Source: Phycisphaera sp. (GTDB lineage Bacteria > Planctomycetota > Phycisphaerae > Phycisphaerales > SM1A02). From it: DNA of 64,000 bases. Every line of letters starts with the position of its first letter. The first letter of the stretch is position 1. The stretch is taken from assembly GCA_016124975.1 (NCBI GenBank), contig WGMP01000023.1:1-64000 (forward strand), in the 5' to 3' direction. The notes under the pieces were generated by a model, which was not told the origin of the DNA, ran no database searches, and was given only the letters and a program-made list of their open reading frames with translations. The translations under genes and the position numbers were made by a program. This document shows, piece after piece, positions 51,325-60,210 of this stretch.

Positions 51325-51608
51325 CTTACTCCATCGGCCCGGCGCGCTCCTCGCAGCGCCGAACCGCACTCCGTTTGGGGACCCCGATCGGGGAGGCGAT
51401 CCGATGCGGGGTCTGTCCAAGTTCGGATCCGCGGAAGCGAGTCCCAGCGGATCCGAGGGGGTTGCCGGTCGCGGAGTCCCTTACGCGACGGGCAACACCA
51501 ACACTGTGGCTTTCAGCCGCGAAGACGCAAGCTCCTTCGGCAGGTTTCGCCCGTTCCCACGGGGGTCTGCGCGCTCTGCGCGGGCTGTGCGGGCCAACAG
51601 GCCTCCCG
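51325..51608. ncRNA. Structured intergenic region, possible RNA
   Basis: There is no gene in this stretch. It holds several strong inverted repeats: 51380-51385 with 51408-51413, the palindrome 51382-51393, 51424-51432 with 51447-51455 (9 bp), and 51461-51473 with 51484-51496 (12 bp with one mismatch). Their density exceeds that of other spacers here. coaD downstream appears to have its own start-proximal -10, so the structured part is not simply its leader. It does not match tmRNA, RNase P RNA or SRP RNA by eye. Confidence 0.3.
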
Positions 51609-51614
51609 TACGAT
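51609..51614 (+). promoter_or_regulatory. -10 element six bases before GTG
   Basis: CCGTACGAT (TACGAT at 51609-51614) then GCCCGC and the coaD GTG at 51621. Confidence 0.55.
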
Positions 51615-51620
51615 GCCCGC

Positions 51621-52178
51621 GTGGCGCACCACCTCGCGATCTACACCGGTTCCTTTGACCCGATCACCCTCGGGCACCTCGATGTCCTTGCGCGGGCCCG
51701 CGGGCTCTTTGACGAGGTGATCCTTGCGATCGGCCGCAACCCGAACAAGGAGGCGCTCTTCACCTTCGACGAGCGGCTCGAGCTTGCGCGCGCCCTGGTC
51801 GCGGAGATGCAGGAGACGACCCCCGCGGGGGCGCGCATCCGCGTCGAGCACTACACGGGCCTCACCGTCGACTACGCGAAGGCCGTCGGCGCCTGCGCCA
51901 TCGTGCGCGGCATCCGCAACATCACAGACCTCGCGAGCGAGTGCCAGCTGGCGATCACGAACCGCCAGGTCGCCGCCATCGAGACGGTCTTCATCGTCAC
52001 GGGCGAGAACTTCGCCTACACGAGCTCGAGCCTCATCAAGCAGATCGCGGCGCTCGGCGGCTCGCTCGACTCTCTCGCGACGCTCGTGCCGCCACGCGTG
52101 ATCGAGGCGCTGCGCAGGAAGCGCGGCGACCGCACGAACCCGCTCGGCAGGCTCGCGGTCGACGGGCTTGTGGAATAG
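51621..52178 (+). CDS. coaD: Pantetheine-phosphate adenylyltransferase CoaD
   Basis: A 185-residue CoaD, the fourth step of CoA synthesis (ATP + 4'-phosphopantetheine). Motifs are IYTGSFDPITLGHLDVLARA with the GH site, KEALFTFDERLELAR, VDYAKAVGACAIVRGIRN and YTSSSLIKQIAALGG. Start MAHHLAIYTGSF uses the GTG at 51621, where both the -10 box and the family start agree. About 20 residues extend past the usual C-terminus. panB, another pantothenate/CoA gene, is 800 bases downstream. Confidence 0.94.
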   Translation: MAHHLAIYTGSFDPITLGHLDVLARARGLFDEVILAIGRNPNKEALFTFDERLELARALVAEMQETTPAGARIRVEHYTGLTVDYAKAVGACAIVRGIRNITDLASECQLAITNRQVAAIETVFIVTGENFAYTSSSLIKQIAALGGSLDSLATLVPPRVIEALRRKRGDRTNPLGRLAVDGLVE

Positions 52179-52242
52179 CGGCGGCACGCCTGCAGCACGC
52201 GCGTCGGCAAGCCTGCACACCAAGCCCCACGGGCCACGCTGC

Positions 52243-52248
52243 TACGCT
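52243..52248 (+). promoter_or_regulatory. -10 element six bases before ATG
   Basis: GCTACGCT (TACGCT at 52243-52248) then GCGCCC and the ATG at 52255. Confidence 0.6.
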
Positions 52249-52254
52249 GCGCCC

Positions 52255-52929
52255 ATGTCCGTTCAGTTCCGCGTCATCTCGATCGGCACCCTCGCCGCGA
52301 ACCCCCACTGGGGCGAGCGCGGCGCGGTTCGCCCAGCCCACGCCACCACGACCCTGATCACCGCAGGCCGCGCCCGCATCCTGGTCGACCCGTCGCTGCC
52401 CCAGCAGGTGCTCGTTCCGCGGCTCGTCGAGCGCGCAGGCATCGGCCCCGACGAGATCACGCATGTCTTCCTCACCTGCCTGAGCCCCGTGCACCGCAGG
52501 GGGCTCCTCGCCTTCGAGCGGGCGCAGTGGCTCGTCGGCGAGCGCGAGCGCGAGGCGATCGGCGTGCAGTTGGTCGCATCGATCAAGGAGGCGCACGCAG
52601 CGGGCGACGCGGACCTCGTGAAGACCCTCGGACACGAGGTCGCCGTCGTCGAGCGGACGGTCGCGGCGCCCGACAAGCTCGAGCGCGGCGTCGACCTCTT
52701 CCCGCTGCCCGGTGTGACGCCCGGCCTCACGGGCCTGCTGCTGCCCGGACCGAGCATGACGACGCTGGTCGCGGGCGACGCCGTGGCCACGGTCGAGCAC
52801 CTCGCGGCGGGGCAAGTGATCACGCCGTGCTTCGACCTCGAGCTGGCGCGCGAGAGCTTCTCGGAGGCGATCGAGATCGCGGACTGGATCGTGTGCGGAC
52901 GGGACAACATCGTGCCTGCGCGCGCCTGA
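52255..52929 (+). CDS. Metallo-beta-lactamase-fold protein with degenerate metal site
   Basis: A 224-residue protein with the layout of the metallo-beta-lactamase fold: strand TTLITAGRARILVDPSLPQ, then the position of the HxHxDH loop, here HVFLTCLSPVHRRGLLAF, in which the first His residues and Asp are replaced. The later TPGH site reads GVTPGLTG, with His lost, while the Asp in TLVAGDAVATVEH is kept. It therefore probably does not bind two metals and may be a structural or regulatory homologue. The start is set by the -10 box six bases upstream. Distant from known families. Confidence 0.65.
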   Translation: MSVQFRVISIGTLAANPHWGERGAVRPAHATTTLITAGRARILVDPSLPQQVLVPRLVERAGIGPDEITHVFLTCLSPVHRRGLLAFERAQWLVGEREREAIGVQLVASIKEAHAAGDADLVKTLGHEVAVVERTVAAPDKLERGVDLFPLPGVTPGLTGLLLPGPSMTTLVAGDAVATVEHLAAGQVITPCFDLELARESFSEAIEIADWIVCGRDNIVPARA

Positions 52930-52982
52930 GCGGACCCCGTCGGCGCGGAGGCGCCTCCCCGACGCGGGGGGAGGCCGCCATC

Positions 52983-52988
52983 TATCAT
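52983..52988 (+). promoter_or_regulatory. -10 element eight bases before ATG
   Basis: TATCAT, then CCACCCCC and the panB ATG at 52997. Confidence 0.5.
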
Positions 52989-52996
52989 CCACCCCC

Positions 52997-53941
52997 ATGC
53001 AGCCGACGCGCCCCCTGAGCGGCTCCGAGCCGAAGCCCGCTGGATCCGACGGAGCCCCGTGGCCAGGCCCTGACCCGACCGTCGCGCCCGTGACGATCCG
53101 CACCCTGCAGCGGGCGATGCGCGAGCGCAAGACCTTCGCGGCGCTCACCTGCTACGACGCGACCACAGCCCGCTGGCTCGAGCGCGCGGGGGTCCCCGTC
53201 CTCCTCGTCGGCGACACGGCCGCGGAGGTCATCCTCGGCCACCCGAACACGCTCCATGCGCCCATGGACTTCCTCGTCGCGCTCACGGCCGCCGTGCGCC
53301 GCGGCGCGCCGCGCGCGCTCGTGATGGCCGACATGCCGTTCCTCAGCTACCAGGCGAGCGACGAGGAGGGCGTCCGCAACGCAGGCCGCTTCATGACCGA
53401 GGGCTTCGCAGACTGCGTCAAGCTCGAGGTCGACGCCTCGTTCGCGCCGCTCGTCGCGCGCATGAGCCGCGCGGGAATCCCCGTGGTCGCCCACATCGGT
53501 TCGCGGCCGCAGCATGCGAAGCAGGCGGGCGGCTACTCGGCGGCGGGCAAGACCGCGACCGACGCCGCGCGCATCGTGGCAGACGCCGACGCAATGCTTG
53601 CCGCGGGCGCCACCATGCTCCTCGTCGAGGCGACCCCCGTCGAGGTGACCGAGGAGATCGTCTCGCGCTCGACCGTTCCCGTGATCGGGTGCGGCGCAGG
53701 GCCCGCCTGCCACGGGCAGGTGGTGGTCACGCACGACCTTCTCGGGCTCACCGACCGGCAGCCGCCGTTCGCGCTGCCGATTGTCCATCTCGGGAAGCAG
53801 ATCGCCGAGATGGCGGAGGCGTGGAAGTCAAAGGTGCGTTCCGGCAACCTCGGAGAGCATCCGTACGCGCTTTCGGACGAACAAAGGGCCGCCTTCCTGG
53901 CGGGAATCGCCCGCAGGGAGCCGCGCGCGGGTTCGCAGTGA
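52997..53941 (+). CDS. panB: 3-methyl-2-oxobutanoate hydroxymethyltransferase PanB
   Basis: A 314-residue PanB, making ketopantoate from ketoisovalerate and methylene-tetrahydrofolate. Metal and substrate motifs: PVLLVGDTAAEVILG (Asp), LVMADMPFLSYQAS (Asp), VKLEVDASFAPLV (Lys and Glu), MLLVEATPVEVTEEI (catalytic Glu) and VIGCGAGPACHGQVVVTHDL. The first 30 residues are a Pro-rich extension before the core begins at TIRTLQRAM. Close to coaD. htrA follows 29 bases after with its own ribosome site. Confidence 0.94.
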   Translation: MQPTRPLSGSEPKPAGSDGAPWPGPDPTVAPVTIRTLQRAMRERKTFAALTCYDATTARWLERAGVPVLLVGDTAAEVILGHPNTLHAPMDFLVALTAAVRRGAPRALVMADMPFLSYQASDEEGVRNAGRFMTEGFADCVKLEVDASFAPLVARMSRAGIPVVAHIGSRPQHAKQAGGYSAAGKTATDAARIVADADAMLAAGATMLLVEATPVEVTEEIVSRSTVPVIGCGAGPACHGQVVVTHDLLGLTDRQPPFALPIVHLGKQIAEMAEAWKSKVRSGNLGEHPYALSDEQRAAFLAGIARREPRAGSQ

Positions 53942-53970
53942 TCCCGCCGAGCGGAACAGAGGAGCATCGC

Positions 53971-55545
53971 ATGCGTTCGCGCAACTTCCCCTTCATCGGC
54001 CCCGGTCTTGTCGTCCTTGCTGCAGCGGCGGTCACGCTGGTCGCGGCGCCTCTTGCGATCCGTCGCGCGCACGATGCGCAGGCCACCGCGAACATCACGC
54101 GTGCGTCGCGCATCCTCGCCGAGCCCGTGCCCATGCAGGCGGGGAGCGGCGGCGGAAAGGTCGATGGCCAGAAGGGCGGCGTCGGTGAAGAGGTCTACGA
54201 GCCGATCCTCGAGCAGCTCAACCGCGCGCACCGCGCCGTGGCGAAGCTCGTCGAGCCGAGCGTCGTCCATGTGAGCACCCTGAGCACGATGCAGCGGCGC
54301 ATGTTCACGGCGCCCTATGCCTCGAGCGGCTCGGGCTGGATCTGGGACGAGGACGGCCACATCGTCACGAACGCGCATGTCGTCGAGTCGAGCGAGCGCG
54401 TGCAGGTGCAGTTCTTCGACGGCGAGCTGCGCGAGGCGGAGGTCGTCGGACTTGACCTCCGCGCCGACATCGCCGTCCTCAAGGTCGCGCCGGGCGGGCT
54501 TCATCCTGCGCTGCGCGGCGATTCCGACACCGTCGCGCAGGGCGACATGGTGTTCGCCTTCGGTTCGCCCTTTGACTTCCGCTTCTCGATGTCGTCTGGA
54601 ATCGTCTCGGGCCTCGGCCGCAGCGCGGGCCTCGCGGACATCGACTACGAGAACTTCATTCAGACCGACGCTGCGATCAACCCGGGCAACTCGGGTGGAC
54701 CGCTCACGAACATCCGCGGCCGCGTGATCGGCATGAACACCGCCATCGCGACGGGCCGCGGGAACTCGGTGGGGCAGGGACAGTTCGCAGGCATCGGCCT
54801 CGCGATTCCGATGTCGATGATCGAGTCGATCGTGACGCAGATCATCGAGACGGGCGAGGTGCGCAAGGGCTTCCTTGGCGTCGCAGTGATGTCGCTCGAC
54901 GCGGCGCGCGGCTTCGCCATGCGCGGCAACGAGCAGCTTGCGGTGGTCGTCGATGGCTTCCGCGGCGAAGGCGCCGTGGTGAGCGAGGTCACGCAGGACT
55001 CGCCCGCCGCGCGCGCGGGGTTCCAGTTCGGCGATGTCATCACCGCGATCGACGGGCAGCGCGTCGCGAGCGACGCTGCGGTGCCTGCGATCGTCAGCTC
55101 GAAGCGCCCCGGCGCCGAGGTCCGCTTCACGCTCTGGCGCGTCGCCGAGGACGGCGCCGCGGCGAGCACGCTCGAGGTCGTCGCCACGCTCGATGAGCTC
55201 GACACCGCGCGGCGCCTCGCGCCCTATCTCCCCGCGGCGCTCCGCAGCGTGGGCATCCTCGAGTTCTCGACCTCCACCGAGCCGCGCGCGCGGGCGCTCG
55301 GCGTTCCGTTCCGCCGAGGCGTCCTCATCGAGGCGATCCGCGGGGGCACCCCGATCGCGGAAGACATCCCCGTGGGCAGCACCATCACCGCCGTCTTCGG
55401 CCAGCCCGTTGGCTCGCTCGACGAGTTCTACACGCGCGTGAACCGCGCCGTGACGGGCATGGGCCGCGTCAGCCGCTTCGAGATGCCGCTCACGATCGTT
55501 CTTCCCGACGGGCAGGCCGTGCAGATCGCCATCAATGTGCGCTGA
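53971..55545 (+). CDS. Periplasmic HtrA/DegP-type serine protease
   Basis: A 524-residue trypsin-like protease with PDZ domains. An N-terminal hydrophobic helix (residues 9-29, IGPGLVVLAAAAVTLVAAPL) anchors or exports it. The triad is His in IVTNAHVVESS, Asp in LRADIAVLKV, and Ser in AAINPGNSGGPLTNIRG. PDZ1 covers about residues 300-400 (KGFLGVAVMSLDAARG; SPAARAGFQFGDVITAIDGQ), and PDZ2 residues 420-520 (RRGVLIEAIRGGTPIAEDIP). It degrades or refolds damaged envelope proteins. A clear AGAGGAG site precedes the ATG. It may be cotranscribed with panB. Confidence 0.92.
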   Translation: MRSRNFPFIGPGLVVLAAAAVTLVAAPLAIRRAHDAQATANITRASRILAEPVPMQAGSGGGKVDGQKGGVGEEVYEPILEQLNRAHRAVAKLVEPSVVHVSTLSTMQRRMFTAPYASSGSGWIWDEDGHIVTNAHVVESSERVQVQFFDGELREAEVVGLDLRADIAVLKVAPGGLHPALRGDSDTVAQGDMVFAFGSPFDFRFSMSSGIVSGLGRSAGLADIDYENFIQTDAAINPGNSGGPLTNIRGRVIGMNTAIATGRGNSVGQGQFAGIGLAIPMSMIESIVTQIIETGEVRKGFLGVAVMSLDAARGFAMRGNEQLAVVVDGFRGEGAVVSEVTQDSPAARAGFQFGDVITAIDGQRVASDAAVPAIVSSKRPGAEVRFTLWRVAEDGAAASTLEVVATLDELDTARRLAPYLPAALRSVGILEFSTSTEPRARALGVPFRRGVLIEAIRGGTPIAEDIPVGSTITAVFGQPVGSLDEFYTRVNRAVTGMGRVSRFEMPLTIVLPDGQAVQIAINVR

Positions 55546-55564
55546 GCGGGGCGGGTCGCTCCGC

Positions 55565-55570
55565 TACCAT
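55565..55570 (+). promoter_or_regulatory. -10 element with a short leader
   Basis: CGCTACCAT (TACCAT at 55565-55570) stands 17 bases before the ABC ATPase ATG; a CGGAG site lies in between, so the gene is leadered. Confidence 0.4.
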
Positions 55571-55587
55571 GGCCGCGGAGCAATCCG

Positions 55588-56463
55588 ATGACGAACACCG
55601 CAGCACCGACGAAGTCGAAGAGCGACCAGCCGATCCTCCTTGAGGTGAAGAACCTCAAGACCTGGTTCCCCATCCGTCGCGGCATCCTCCAGCGCACGGT
55701 CGGCCATGTGAAGGCGGTCGACGACGTGAGCTTCTTCGTCCGCCGCGGCGAGACGCTCGGGCTCGTCGGCGAGTCGGGCTGCGGCAAGACGACCGTCGGG
55801 CGCACCATCCTGCGCCTGATCCCGAACTCGGGCGGCAGCGTGCGCTTTGACGGCCGCGATGTCCTGGCCGCGGGCGCGCTCGACCTGCGGAAGCTCCGCC
55901 GCGAGATGCAGATCATCTTCCAGGATCCGGGCGGCAGCCTGAACCCGCGCATGCGCGTCGGCCGCATCATCGGCGAGCCGCTCGAGGTGCACGGCCTCAC
56001 GAAGTCGCCCGACGAGACGCGCGCGCGTGTCGAGGAACTGCTCGTCAAGTGCGGCCTGTGGAAGCAGGCTGCAGACCGCTACCCACACGAGTTCAGCGGC
56101 GGCCAGCGCCAGCGCATCGGAATCGCCCGCGCGCTGAGCCTCGAGCCGCGCCTCATCGTCTGCGACGAGCCGACGAGCGCGCTCGATGTCTCGATCCAGT
56201 CGCAGATCCTCAACCTCCTCGGCGACCTGCAGGAGGAGATGGGGCTTGCGTACCTCTTCATCTCGCACGACATGGCCGTCATCCACCACATCTGCGACCG
56301 CATCGCGGTGATGTACAACGGCAAGATCGTCGAAGAGGGCTCGCGCGACGAGATCATCAACGCGCCGAAGCACGAGTACACGCAGGCGCTGCTCTCCGCG
56401 GTGCCCGAGGCGGACCCGCGCCGAAAGAAGCAGCGCATCAAGCTCGCGAACGCGCGGATGTAG
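55588..56463 (+). CDS. Oligopeptide-type ABC transporter ATP-binding protein
   Basis: A 291-residue ATPase of the OppF/DppF type. Walker [18 protein letters not shown], the Q-loop in [19 protein letters not shown] (typical of peptide/nickel importers), signature [16 protein letters not shown], Walker [15 protein letters not shown] and the H-loop FISHDMAV. The C-terminal end [15 protein letters not shown] matches the oligopeptide-transporter extension. The partners (OppA/B/C/D) are not adjacent, so it must serve a transporter encoded elsewhere. Confidence 0.92.
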   Translation: MTNTAAPTKSKSDQPILLEVKNLKTWFPIRRGILQRTVGHVKAVDDVSFFVRRGETLGLVGESGCGKTTVGRTILRLIPNSGGSVRFDGRDVLAAGALDLRKLRREMQIIFQDPGGSLNPRMRVGRIIGEPLEVHGLTKSPDETRARVEELLVKCGLWKQAADRYPHEFSGGQRQRIGIARALSLEPRLIVCDEPTSALDVSIQSQILNLLGDLQEEMGLAYLFISHDMAVIHHICDRIAVMYNGKIVEEGSRDEIINAPKHEYTQALLSAVPEADPRRKKQRIKLANARM

Positions 56464-56510
56464 GCCCTCTCTGGCGGACGCCGTGCCGCGCCGCGACGCG
56501 GGACCTCGGC

Positions 56511-56516
56511 TACGCT
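56511..56516 (+). promoter_or_regulatory. -10 element six bases before ATG
   Basis: GGCTACGCT (TACGCT at 56511-56516), spacer TGCGCC, ATG 56523. Confidence 0.6.
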
Positions 56517-56522
56517 TGCGCC

Positions 56523-57050
56523 ATGCCAGCATCGAACCGCGGCCGCCGGATCTTCCTCCTCATCGTCGCCGTCTTCGTGACGGCGATGGTGGCCACCGTA
56601 TTCTGGTCCTGGAGCGTGGTCGGAGGCGTGCGCGGGCAGGCTGCGACGACCGATGCGCGCCTGCGCGACCTCGCGTGGGCGGTGCTCGCCTACGCGGACA
56701 GGAACGACGCGTTTCCCACGAGCGAGGCCGAGCTGCGCGCCTTTGCGGAGGGCGGCGTTCCCGATGCGCTCTCGCAGCCGCCGCTTGCGATCGGCGGGCG
56801 CGTCTATCCGATGACGCGGAGCGAGCTCGCGCCCGCCCTTCCAGAGGGCGAGGAAGGGGTCGAGCGCCCCCGCGAGGTTCCGCCGAGCACGCTCGACGAG
56901 TGCTTCGCGGTGATCGAGGTCGAGTGGGGGATCCTCCGCGACGTGCAGCCGATCCTGCGGCCGAAGGGCCTCCCCACGCTGCAGGGCACGGTTCCCACGG
57001 TCGGTGGCTGGCTCTACGCGATGACGGAGCGGATCCGCGGCGAGAAGTAG
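56523..57050 (+). CDS. Single-pass membrane protein of unknown function
   Basis: A 175-residue protein: one N-terminal membrane helix (IFLLIVAVFVTAMVATVFWS) and an exposed domain with LRDLAWAVLAYADRNDAFPT and VGGWLYAMTERIRGEK. The arrangement recalls pseudopilin-like proteins of planctomycetes (helix, then a globular domain with W..AYA.RN...P), but no prepilin peptidase site is seen. The role is unknown. Confidence 0.6.
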   Translation: MPASNRGRRIFLLIVAVFVTAMVATVFWSWSVVGGVRGQAATTDARLRDLAWAVLAYADRNDAFPTSEAELRAFAEGGVPDALSQPPLAIGGRVYPMTRSELAPALPEGEEGVERPREVPPSTLDECFAVIEVEWGILRDVQPILRPKGLPTLQGTVPTVGGWLYAMTERIRGEK

Positions 57051-57073
57051 GGGCGGCTTGGGCGCCTTTTCGC

Positions 57074-57079
57074 TAGATT
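57074..57079 (+). promoter_or_regulatory. -10 element eight bases before ATG
   Basis: CGCTAGATT (TAGATT at 57074-57079), then eight bases and the thyX ATG at 57088. Confidence 0.5.
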
Positions 57080-57087
57080 TGCGCGCT

Positions 57088-58002
57088 ATGTCCGACCTCG
57101 TCGCCATGCCCGCAGCCGCTCCCGCGCCCATCGAGAAGTCGCTCCCGGAGACGCCCTTCCGCGATGTGATGGGCGGCGCAAGCCGTTGGTCGATCCCGAT
57201 CCACGAGCATGGCTTCATCGCGCTCGTCGACGCGATGCCTCGGCTCGTCCCCGAGGGGCAGACCGCAGACAGCGCGATCGTCCAGTCTGCGCGCGTCAGC
57301 TATGGGCAGGGCACCAAGCAGGTCAGCGAGGACCGCGGGCTCGTCCGCTACCTCATGCGCCACCGCCACTCGACGCCGTTCGAGATGGTCGAGTTCAAGT
57401 TCCACATCGCGATGCCGATCTTCATCGCGCGCCAGTGGATCCGCCACCGCACCGCGAATGTGAACGAGTACAGCGCGCGCTACTCGATCATGCCCGACCG
57501 CTTCTACCGGCCCGACATCGAGAACGTGCGCAAGCAGTCGAAGTCGAACCGCCAGGGCGGCGATGGCCCGATCGACGCAGGCACGGCCGAGGAGTTCCTC
57601 AAGCTTCTCGAGGGCGCTGAGGCGAACTACGCGAAGTACCTCGACCTCACCGAGCGCGGCGTGGCGCGCGAACTTGCCCGCGCGGTGCTGCCTGTCAGCG
57701 TCTACACCGAGTGGTACTGGAAGTGCGACCTCCACAACATCTTCCACTTCCTCTCGCTGCGCATGGATCCGCACGCGCAGATCGAGATCCAGGACTACGC
57801 GAAGGCGATGTACGAGCTCATCAAGCCGATCGTGCCCGTGGCGTGCGAGGCGTTCGAGGACTATCGCCTGAACGCGATGCACCTGACGGGCCTCGAGATC
57901 GACGCGATCCGCACGGGGAAGCCGCTCGCGACGGAGAACAAGCGCGAGACCGCGGAGTGGGAGGCGAAGAAGGCGCGGCTTGGTTTGAGCGCTCGCGACT
58001 GA
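57088..58002 (+). CDS. thyX: Flavin-dependent thymidylate synthase ThyX
   Basis: A 304-residue ThyX, methylating dUMP with methylene-tetrahydrofolate and FAD. The motif RHRTANVNEYSARYS is the ThyX signature (RHRxxSxNExSxRYS, with one Ser replaced by Ala/Asn context), preceded by RHRHSTPFEMVEFKFHIAMP and followed by LPVSVYTEWYWKCDLHN. This replaces ThyA in the genome region seen. The last codons (GLSARD) are spelled by the start of a TTTGAGCG repeat, so the C-terminus seems to have been captured from it. Confidence 0.94.
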   Translation: MSDLVAMPAAAPAPIEKSLPETPFRDVMGGASRWSIPIHEHGFIALVDAMPRLVPEGQTADSAIVQSARVSYGQGTKQVSEDRGLVRYLMRHRHSTPFEMVEFKFHIAMPIFIARQWIRHRTANVNEYSARYSIMPDRFYRPDIENVRKQSKSNRQGGDGPIDAGTAEEFLKLLEGAEANYAKYLDLTERGVARELARAVLPVSVYTEWYWKCDLHNIFHFLSLRMDPHAQIEIQDYAKAMYELIKPIVPVACEAFEDYRLNAMHLTGLEIDAIRTGKPLATENKRETAEWEAKKARLGLSARD

Positions 58003-58010
58003 CCTGAGGG

Positions 58011-58027
58011 CTGAGGCTTTGCCTCAG
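58011..58027 (+). terminator. Possible terminator after thyX
   Basis: CTGAGGC (58011-58017) pairs with GCCTCAG (58021-58027), loop TTT. A second CCTCAGG follows. The tail is only moderately T-rich (TCTTCGCTCGCTTTGG). Behind it, GCTTTGGTGCTG at about 58045 belongs to the repeat family seen at 36.5 kb. Confidence 0.4.
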
Positions 58028-58096
58028 GTCCTCAGGTCTTCGCTCGCTTTGGTGCTGCTGGCACGAATGGGCGGCGCGACCCCCGGGCGGCGCGAC

Positions 58097-59629
58097 TCAC
58101 CGCCGCTTGCGGCTTCCGTGCTTCTGGTACACAGCCTTCGCGTCGGCGCGCGCTTCGCTCGTCGCGCGCAGGCCGTACAGACGCTCCTGCGCGAAGCGGT
58201 ACGCCGCGCGGTGTTCGACGATGGGCGCGGGGTAGTCGACGCCGATGCGGCACCGAATCATCTCCTGCAGGAGCGGCGGCATCGTCTCGGGCTCGGCCAG
58301 ATGCTCGTCGGGCACCGCCGCGAGCTCGGGAACCCATCGGCGGATGAAGGCGCCGCTCGGATCGTGGTCCTCGACCTGCTTGCGCGGCGAGTAGATCCGC
58401 AGCGTGTTGATCCCCGTCGTGCCCGACTGCATCTGGATCTGCGGATAGTGGATCCCCGGCTCATAGTCGAGGAACTGCCGCCCGAGCCACGGCGCGAACG
58501 AGCGCCAGTCGAGCCAGAGGTGGTGGCTTGCGAAGCTCACGAGCATGGCACGCATGCGGAAGTTGATCCACCCCGTGGCGACGAGCGCGCGCATGCACGC
58601 GTCGACCATCGGGTAGCCCGTGCGTCCTTGCTGCCACGCCGGAAGCCGCGCGGCCGCGATGTCGGCATCGAGCCCGTCGCGCAGCCCCTCGCACGACCGC
58701 GCCATGCACATCGACTCGATCGCAGGCTCGTCCTCGAGCTTCTGGATGAAGTGGCAGTGCCATGAGAGCCGCGAGAGGAAGCTCTTGATCGACCCGCGCC
58801 AGAGCGCGACATCCTCGGGCGACAGCCCTTCGGTGGCGACCCGCGCGGGCTCGCCGAGCTGCGCGAGCCGCCGCCGCGCGCCCTGGTACGCGCGCCGCAC
58901 CGACATCGTTCCCCACGCGAGGTGTGGCGAGAGCCGCGAGCACGACTCCCACGCGAGGACGGGCGAACCCATCGTCTGGCGATACTCGCGGCCGCGCGCA
59001 AGCAGGAAGGAGTTGAGGAGCGCGCCCGCCTCGCGCTCGCCGCCGCGTTGGCGGAGCACCGCGCGCGTGTCGGGGCCGAGGCCAAGTTCGTCGACGACCT
59101 CCGCCGAGCGCCGCGGGATGCGCGATTCATCGGGCGCGCGAAGGCGCTCGGGCGCCGCGAAGCGCGGCCGCTCCATGTGCGCCTCCCAGCGCGCGGCCCA
59201 TCCGTCGCGGCCGGGGTTTGGCCGAAGCACGCCGTGCTGGCGGAACTCGCGGAACGCGATGCCGCGCTTCCTGCACCACCGCGCTACGCGCAGGTCGCGC
59301 GCATAGGTGACGGCGTTCCCCGTCTCCTCATGCGCGAGGAGCGCCGTGATCGGCTCGCGCGCGTGAAGCTCGCCGAGGATGTCGGTGATCTCGCCGACGC
59401 GGTACGCGACCACGCCGCCGCGCGCGCGGATCGCCTCGTCGAGCTCCGCGAGCGACTCGAGGTAGAACCCGAGATGCGACGCATCCGCATCGGGCGCCTG
59501 CCAGACCTCTGGCTCGAACGCAGCGAGCGCGATCATCGGCGTGCCGTCGAGCGCGCACGCCGCCGCCGCATGCGCGAGCGGCGCATGGTCATCGAGCCTG
59601 AGGTCGCGCTTGAGCCACACCACGATCAT
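58097..59629 (-). CDS. Deoxyribodipyrimidine photolyase / cryptochrome
   Basis: A 510-residue photolyase. The N-terminal alpha/beta antenna domain starts [20 protein letters not shown]. The FAD-binding domain has [58 protein letters not shown] and [20 protein letters not shown], with the family's Trp and His residues. It repairs UV cyclobutane dimers with blue light, or acts as a light sensor. The ATG has no good Shine-Dalgarno or -10 box. The C-terminus is basic (HGSRKRR). Confidence 0.93.
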   Translation of the reverse strand: MIVVWLKRDLRLDDHAPLAHAAAACALDGTPMIALAAFEPEVWQAPDADASHLGFYLESLAELDEAIRARGGVVAYRVGEITDILGELHAREPITALLAHEETGNAVTYARDLRVARWCRKRGIAFREFRQHGVLRPNPGRDGWAARWEAHMERPRFAAPERLRAPDESRIPRRSAEVVDELGLGPDTRAVLRQRGGEREAGALLNSFLLARGREYRQTMGSPVLAWESCSRLSPHLAWGTMSVRRAYQGARRRLAQLGEPARVATEGLSPEDVALWRGSIKSFLSRLSWHCHFIQKLEDEPAIESMCMARSCEGLRDGLDADIAAARLPAWQQGRTGYPMVDACMRALVATGWINFRMRAMLVSFASHHLWLDWRSFAPWLGRQFLDYEPGIHYPQIQMQSGTTGINTLRIYSPRKQVEDHDPSGAFIRRWVPELAAVPDEHLAEPETMPPLLQEMIRCRIGVDYPAPIVEHRAAYRFAQERLYGLRATSEARADAKAVYQKHGSRKRR

Positions 59630-59733
59630 GGCGCACGCTTCGCGTGCGGGGCGCGAACCGATGCGCGCATCGAAGCCGCGTCGCGCTTGCCGTCGTGCCC
59701 GGCTCGTCCCTCGCGCATTCCTCGCTCGTCGCG

Positions 59734-60204
59734 CTACTCGTCGTCCTTCAGCCGCGCCGCATCGAGCTCCCGCTCCGTCGGGATCGCCAGGAACCCGACG
59801 AACGGCGCGTCGGGCGCCGTCTGCACCTGCACGAGACGGATCGGCGTCGGCGGGTAGTAGCGCAGCAGGCCGCCCGGGAAGGGGCCCTCGCCGCGGACAT
59901 CCCAGAACTCGCCGAGCGGAATCCGCAGCGTCGCGCCCGGCTCGATCGCCTCGACGCGCCGCAGGTAGCGCTGGTTCAGCCAGAGGTCGACATTCGCCCA
60001 CCGCTCCACGGTCGCGTTGACGATGAGCATCTCGTCGCCTTCGTTGAAGACCTGCACCTCGGCCACGCGCTCCTGCGGGAGATACGCGGGATAGGCGCGC
60101 GTCGCCTTCTCAGGCTCGTAGCGCACGGTCTCGCAGCCCGCGAGAAGGGCGGTCGCGGCCAGGGCGACGAGAGCGAAGCGTGGGGCGCGGGTCATGAGTC
60201 GCAT
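59734..60204 (-). CDS. Small lipoprotein, YcfL/DUF1425-like
   Basis: A 156-residue lipoprotein: signal with lipobox LLAGC at about residue 23. Mature domain: [58 protein letters not shown], an Ig-like beta sandwich, ending in a helix [10 protein letters not shown]. It resembles small periplasmic lipoproteins of the YcfL type only in fold pattern. The start is set by the -10 element six bases upstream. It lies 104 bases upstream of the photolyase gene. Confidence 0.6.
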   Translation of the reverse strand: MRLMTRAPRFALVALAATALLAGCETVRYEPEKATRAYPAYLPQERVAEVQVFNEGDEMLIVNATVERWANVDLWLNQRYLRRVEAIEPGATLRIPLGEFWDVRGEGPFPGGLLRYYPPTPIRLVQVQTAPDAPFVGFLAIPTERELDAARLKDDE

Positions 60205-60210
60205 GGCGGC

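Noticed and set aside
51325-51608. tmRNA, RNase P RNA, SRP RNA or a c-di-GMP riboswitch
   Set aside because: I looked on both strands for the conserved cores of these RNAs and found only partial resemblances, so no family name was given.
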